64,000 nt of DNA. It comes from Eubacterium callanderi. GTDB taxonomy: Bacteria; Bacillota; Clostridia; Eubacteriales; Eubacteriaceae. Under the pieces are notes generated by a model, which saw nothing but the letters and a program-made list of their open reading frames with translations, was not told where the DNA came from and ran no database searches. The stretch is taken from contig NZ_FRBP01000009.1 of the NCBI RefSeq assembly GCF_900142645.1, forward strand, positions 124,001 through 188,000, in the 5' to 3' direction. Position numbers and translations under genes: made by a program. Every line of letters starts with the position of its first letter. Position 1 is the first letter of the stretch. This document shows positions 60,027 to 64,000 of the stretch, piece after piece.

Positions 60027-60054
60027 ACCAGAGAGCCTGTTTCTCTGGTTTTTT
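60027..60054 (+). terminator. Orphan terminator
   Basis: ACCAGAGA/TCTCTGGT stem with T6 tail, with no plus-strand gene upstream; suggests an unseen short transcript. Confidence 0.6.
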
Positions 60055-60196
60055 GCGCTTTGACCAAATCTTCCCCGCTTTTTAGCTACATTATTTAAGG
60101 GTTTTATGATAAACTATAATGAACTATGCAAAGTGTTAGATGTGGATGAAGGATTTAACCAATAGATCTATTTCAATCGAAAGGAAGGGTGTTTTA

Positions 60197-62302
60197 ATGA
60201 AGAATTGTTGTGAAAAATGCGGAAAAGAACTGGGGTTTTTTGAGCGTTCTTTAAAAATAAACAATTCACGGATTAACATACAATACGACGCGCTCTGCAG
60301 CGAATGCCACAGGACCATCAAGGAGGGCATCAGCCAGATCGACGAAATGTACCAGCGTGTCATGGGAAACCTCAAGGAAAACTACCACGCCACCAACATG
60401 GCAGCCGTGGATATTGACACCTTGATCTTTCTGGCAGTCGAAGCGCTGCTGGTCATCGAACCGAATTATTTTTCGGATAAGACCAGTCTGAACCAGACCA
60501 TTATCAACCGGACCGACCGGATCATCAACAAGCAGAACGACATGGCCAAGATTGTCTACAAGGTGCTGCTCTACGGCTTCTTTGACAATCTGGAAAACAA
60601 CGGGCTGGACAAGAGCAAAAATTTTGTCAGCTACATGATGCAGAATACCCTTTACATGGAACAGCTGTCCATGAACTGCAGCGAGGAAGTGCCGCGAACC
60701 TACGTCAACGCCTTTTTCTCCCGCAAGGGCTTTATTATGGAGCGCATTGAAAAGAAAACACTGCTCTACGTCATGATCAAGGACGAAACCGTCATTGATT
60801 ATGAAATGAAGCAGACTGAGGACTATTACCTGATCGACTTTAAAAATCTTTTCTATACCGGCGATCCGGAAAAAAATGTCCAGTGCTATGTGAATGGCGT
60901 GGAAAACGCAAAGACCATCACCAAAACCATTGACAATTTCAATACAAAGACCACCAAGAAAGAGGAGCGCCGCATACGCGACACCCTCAACATCATTAAC
61001 GAGAAAGTCGTGAGAGACCTGAAATCTCTGAAGCCCGATGAAGCCATTGACACCATTCATCTGGACTGCGTGCTGCTCTGTATTGCCAAAAACATCCGAA
61101 AAGACCCCGAGGGGCGCAAATCGCCCATACAGGCCCCAGATGGCCTGGCAGTAGAGCTGCTCTGGAAAAAATACACGGCCAACCTGGCGCTCATGGGGAT
61201 CGACAGTAAAGAAAAGGCCGCCGAGTACATTGCGAAGAACTGCCTGTACGCGGACGGCTTCCATGTAAAATACGGCAAAAAGGATCCGGAAACAGGCTGG
61301 GCTTTCTTTGCGACCAAGGGTTATATTGTCGCCTTTGACCAGAGCAAGCGTCTGTTTTTCATGTATACCGACGACTATCCCAACGACCTGTACTTCCCGT
61401 GTAACGAGATGATGTACAACGGCCGCCAGTACCTCCAGCTGCCAATGGAGGACGAGGTGCCAAACGATGACGAGCTGGACGGCATCCTGTTCTTCAGCCG
61501 CGACGTCAAGCTGATCATGGGCATCAGTCATTATTTTGAGCGCAACAATATGTTTTACCAGATGGAAAACTTCATCGAGGTTGAGGAGGCTGTCTACGGC
61601 GACCCTGAGCAGCTCATGGAAGTCAAGCGGGTGTCCGACCACCTGTTCAGGGATTTTGGCTACATGCCCTTCTGCCTGTACGACGAGTGGTATGTCATTC
61701 AGAAGGAACTGCGGCAGGACGATATACTCCTGAACCGGCTGATTCCTGAAAAGAGCGGCCTGCGCAAGCGCTACGCCACCGGGGATGTCATCTACGCGCC
61801 CAAGATTCTCGACGCCTTTAAAAACGGCGCCAAGGAGCTCCAGGCCAATCTGGAGATTGCGGGTGAGAGCATTGCCAAGGGGCTGCTGTGGTGCTACTTT
61901 AAGGCCTCCCTCATCGATACCCTGTCCAAGGAGTGGGTCCGCATTGGCGGCGATATTCTGGCAGCTGGGGACGACCTGGTGACCGCCTTTTTCAAATACT
62001 CCAGCCTTAAGACCATTGAGCCGGAAAAGACCTACTATATCGGCTTGTTTATCTACTATCTGATGGATAAAAACATCCTGCCGGATACCGATTTTCTGGA
62101 CAATTATGAGCGGGCAGTGCAGACCTTCCTCGAATGTAAACGGGAGGTTGACCGCACCCTGGCCGAGCAGCCGGCAGAGCCCATAACCCGGGAAATAAAT
62201 ACCGAGCCCGAAACGCCCCGGCCGCAGGCGGCACCGGCAGACGCGGCGCCCGAGCCCGAATTCAAGCCCCTGAACTGGGACGACGACAAGCGGGGTGAGT
62301 AA
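60197..62302 (+). CDS. Zinc-ribbon protein of unknown function
   Basis: 701 residues from ATG 60197 (AAAGGAAGGG upstream). N-terminal CxxC pair CCEKCGK... and CSEC make a zinc ribbon (about 1-40). The rest is a large alpha-beta protein with DMAKIVYKVLLYGFFDN, KEERRIRDTLNIINEKVVRDL and WAFFATKGYIVAFDQSKRLFFMY, ending in an acidic, Pro-rich tail (EPETPRPQAAPADAAPEPEFKPLNWDDDKRGE). I do not recognise a named family. It ends 2 bp before the response regulator start, so it is probably in that operon. Confidence 0.8.
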   Translation: MKNCCEKCGKELGFFERSLKINNSRINIQYDALCSECHRTIKEGISQIDEMYQRVMGNLKENYHATNMAAVDIDTLIFLAVEALLVIEPNYFSDKTSLNQTIINRTDRIINKQNDMAKIVYKVLLYGFFDNLENNGLDKSKNFVSYMMQNTLYMEQLSMNCSEEVPRTYVNAFFSRKGFIMERIEKKTLLYVMIKDETVIDYEMKQTEDYYLIDFKNLFYTGDPEKNVQCYVNGVENAKTITKTIDNFNTKTTKKEERRIRDTLNIINEKVVRDLKSLKPDEAIDTIHLDCVLLCIAKNIRKDPEGRKSPIQAPDGLAVELLWKKYTANLALMGIDSKEKAAEYIAKNCLYADGFHVKYGKKDPETGWAFFATKGYIVAFDQSKRLFFMYTDDYPNDLYFPCNEMMYNGRQYLQLPMEDEVPNDDELDGILFFSRDVKLIMGISHYFERNNMFYQMENFIEVEEAVYGDPEQLMEVKRVSDHLFRDFGYMPFCLYDEWYVIQKELRQDDILLNRLIPEKSGLRKRYATGDVIYAPKILDAFKNGAKELQANLEIAGESIAKGLLWCYFKASLIDTLSKEWVRIGGDILAAGDDLVTAFFKYSSLKTIEPEKTYYIGLFIYYLMDKNILPDTDFLDNYERAVQTFLECKREVDRTLAEQPAEPITREINTEPETPRPQAAPADAAPEPEFKPLNWDDDKRGE

Positions 62303-62304
62303 GC

Positions 62305-62991
62305 ATGCGCGTTTTACTGGTAGAGGATGAAGTGTCTCTCGCGACCGCCCTTGGGAAAATCCTTGAAAAAAATAAAATCCTGGTCGATGTGGTCCACGAC
62401 GGCATTGAGGGCAAGCTGCTCAGCGAGAATGATGTCTACGACGTCATTGTCCTGGACATTATGCTGCCAGGTATGAGCGGGCTGGACATTCTCAAATCCA
62501 TCCGCGACCGCGGCAAGAACGTGCCTGTGCTGCTCCTGACCGCAAAGGACAGTACGGCCGATAAGGTAAAAGGCCTGGATATGGGAGCGGACGATTACCT
62601 TGTCAAGCCCTTTGTCACTGAGGAGCTGCTGGCCCGTATCCGCGCCCTGGGCAGACGTCCCTGGGAGGTTTATCAGGACAATGCCATCACCTTTTCCGAT
62701 TTATCGCTGAACATCAACAGCGGCGAGCTGCTCATCGGCGGCGCGCCCATCAAGCTGACCTCCAAGGAGGCCCAGCTGCTGGAAATGTTTATCAGAAACC
62801 CGGGGATGACCATCTCAAAGGAACAGATCCTCGACCGGATCTGGGGCATTGAGAGCATGGCCATGGAGAATTCGGTGGAGATTTACGTCCACTACCTGCG
62901 GAAAAAACTGAAAAAATCCCGGACTGTCATCAAGACGATCCGTGGTCTGGGCTATGTGCTGAAGGAAGAGGACAATGCTCAGCCTCAATAA
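62305..62991 (+). CDS. OmpR-family response regulator
   Basis: 228 residues: receiver domain (acidic VEDE, phospho-acceptor Asp about 51 in VLDIMLPGMSG, Lys in LVKPF) and winged-helix effector domain (about 130-225, RDRIWGIESMAMENSVEIYVHYLRKKLKK). RBS GGGGTGAG. Partner of the kinase that overlaps its end by 17 bp. Confidence 0.94.
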   Translation: MRVLLVEDEVSLATALGKILEKNKILVDVVHDGIEGKLLSENDVYDVIVLDIMLPGMSGLDILKSIRDRGKNVPVLLLTAKDSTADKVKGLDMGADDYLVKPFVTEELLARIRALGRRPWEVYQDNAITFSDLSLNINSGELLIGGAPIKLTSKEAQLLEMFIRNPGMTISKEQILDRIWGIESMAMENSVEIYVHYLRKKLKKSRTVIKTIRGLGYVLKEEDNAQPQ

Positions 62992-64000
62992 ATTAAGATT
63001 AAACCTGACGCTGATGAATACCGCGGTCCTGATTGGATTGTCGGTATTTGTCGCTGTTTCGCTCTATTTGACCATCAACATGGACATGGAGTCCGGCGTC
63101 AGCAACAACCTTGAGATCTACTGCTCCCAGCTGGCCAACAATGTTGAGCAGCTCCAGACCCAGCAGGAGGGCGGCACGGTTGCGCCAGAGACCCAGAAGG
63201 GCTACCAGGAGTTTAAGGACACACTGGTGCACAACAGCATTGCCTTTACCATCTGGGATGATGCGTTTAACGTGATGGACAAGTCCGAGTCCCAGCCCTT
63301 GAATCAGGACCAGCTTTTCCGGCTTATCAACCGTTATTTCAGCGGCAACCGGGATAAGTACCTGATCAGTGACTATGAGACCGACGACAATAATCTTAAA
63401 ATCTGTACCTATGTTACCGTCAGTAAGGATGGTGAAATGCGGGTGGTGCAGGCCATGAAAAATATGGACACGGAGCGCGGTGTGTTAAAGAACGCGGTCC
63501 GGATGATCCTTATCGTGGTGCTGGCCGGCGCGACCCTTTCCTTACTGTGCGGTTATTTTCTGTCCGGCAGGGCGCTGGTGCCTGTGCGAAAGAGTATGGA
63601 CCAGCAGCGGGAATTCCTCGCGGATGCGTCCCATGAGCTCAGGACGCCCATTGCCGTTATCCAGACCAATCTGGAGGTGGTGAAGGCCAGCGGCGACGAA
63701 ACCGTTGAGAGCCAGTCCACCTGGCTGGACAACGCCTATGACGAGACCAAGCGCATGCACCATATTGTCGAGGACCTGATGTTCCTGGCCAGGGCCGACT
63801 CTGGCGACGTGCATTTTGAGCCTGCGCCGGTGGATATTGGCTACCTGATTATGGAGGTCACTGAGCGGTTTATCCCCATGGCTGCCCAGAAATCCATCAC
63901 AATCCTCAGCAAGGTTCCCATGGAGGAACTGAACGTGATGGGGGATGAAAAGCAGCTGACTCAGCTCATGGTCATCCTCATCGACAACGCCATCAAATAT
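62975..64000 (+). CDS. Sensor histidine kinase (HisKA-HATPase), 3' partial
   Basis: 342 residues visible; ATG 62975 with GGAAGAGG upstream. TM1 (about 12-33), extracellular loop (about 34-172), TM2 (about 173-195), HisKA with ADASHELRTPIAV (His220), and the start of the HATPase domain at the right edge (MVILIDNAIKY N box). Cut by the window edge. Confidence 0.93.
   Translation, partial: MLSLNKLRLNLTLMNTAVLIGLSVFVAVSLYLTINMDMESGVSNNLEIYCSQLANNVEQLQTQQEGGTVAPETQKGYQEFKDTLVHNSIAFTIWDDAFNVMDKSESQPLNQDQLFRLINRYFSGNRDKYLISDYETDDNNLKICTYVTVSKDGEMRVVQAMKNMDTERGVLKNAVRMILIVVLAGATLSLLCGYFLSGRALVPVRKSMDQQREFLADASHELRTPIAVIQTNLEVVKASGDETVESQSTWLDNAYDETKRMHHIVEDLMFLARADSGDVHFEPAPVDIGYLIMEVTERFIPMAAQKSITILSKVPMEELNVMGDEKQLTQLMVILIDNAIKY

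Larger units (their letters stand above)
59501..60196. other. Gap without a convincing gene
   Basis: AT-rich 696 bp. It contains a dyad near 59675-59708, a stem TCAATCT/AGATTGA (59877-59908), palindrome copy R13, an orphan terminator (60027-60054) and a TATAAT (60115) before the next gene. A 74-codon minus frame (59596-59820) has no RBS or recognisable product. Confidence 0.6.

Noticed and set aside
60266-61642. 458-codon minus-strand frame opposite the zinc-ribbon gene
   Set aside because: Shadow of the real plus-strand gene: no start signal and no recognisable domain.

Overview
The window looks like chromosome of an anaerobic, corrinoid-using acetogen of the Eubacterium limosum/callanderi type (Bacillota, Clostridia). 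The evidence is the combination of two MttB-family methyltransferases without an in-frame amber codon, a dedicated methyltransferase corrinoid protein, two uroporphyrinogen-decarboxylase-fold methyltransferase-like proteins, a sigma-54 activator with a matching -24/-12 promoter, microcompartment genes and low-GC Gram-positive translation signals. The species assignment is inference from gene content. Most of the sequence is ordinary chromosome with moderate GC. The stretch at about 56.7-60.1 kb is visibly more AT-rich.

Layout. 0-5 kb: a PocR-type sensor kinase (cut by the left edge) and an AraC-type response regulator, then a divergent serine-hydroxymethyltransferase-like enzyme with an alanine/glycine:cation symporter. 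5-8.5 kb: a ComK-like protein, a PAS-GGDEF-EAL protein and a TetR regulator. 8.5-14.3 kb: a divergent catabolic block, with two URO-D-like proteins and a 46-residue mini-protein on the minus strand and MFS and SSS transporters on the plus strand. Both sides have strong promoters and share a 12-bp motif. 14.6-16.9 kb: a small phage-like cassette (antirepressor, DnaD-like protein, small ORF, sigma factor). 17-21.4 kb: a sigma-54 activator and the MFS-MttB operon it probably controls. 21.5-23.6 kb: DUF1659, DUF2922, M15 peptidase and lipoprotein genes. 23.6-27.1 kb: a minus-strand operon eutS-like, eutP-like and two methylthioribose-kinase-like genes.

27.5-35.6 kb is housekeeping: prmA, rsmE, mtaB, a HIT protein, a glutathione peroxidase, rpsU, yqeY, a CtpE-like P-type ATPase and three tRNAs (Pro, Met, Phe). 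35.7-40.7 kb is a second methyltransferase operon: corrinoid protein, two coupled GntR/UTRA regulators, DMT transporter, small winged-helix protein and MttB, with two long palindromic operators in front of the transporter. 40.8-45.4 kb: an AraC regulator and a paired ABC half-transporter. 45.6-52.5 kb: a dCache-GGDEF protein, then a TetR/MMPL/heptad-repeat cluster. 53-56.7 kb: polA, coaE and tRNA-Leu. 56.8-59.5 kb: an AT-rich island with a peptidoglycan-binding/DUF1906 protein. 60.2-64 kb: an unrecognised zinc-ribbon protein directly upstream of an OmpR/HisKA two-component pair that runs off the right edge.

A family of intergenic palindromes (arms CCCGTATCGC and its complement) recurs 13 times, always outside genes and usually just 3' of one. 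A second arm type (AAAGGGTATCG) and two hybrids occur. Two hairpin-rich MITE-like elements and a 147-bp tandem repeat array are also present. The best candidates for undescribed biology are the split C-terminal domain of the URO-D-like proteins, the two MttB systems of unknown substrate, the EutS/EutP/double-kinase operon and the palindrome family.
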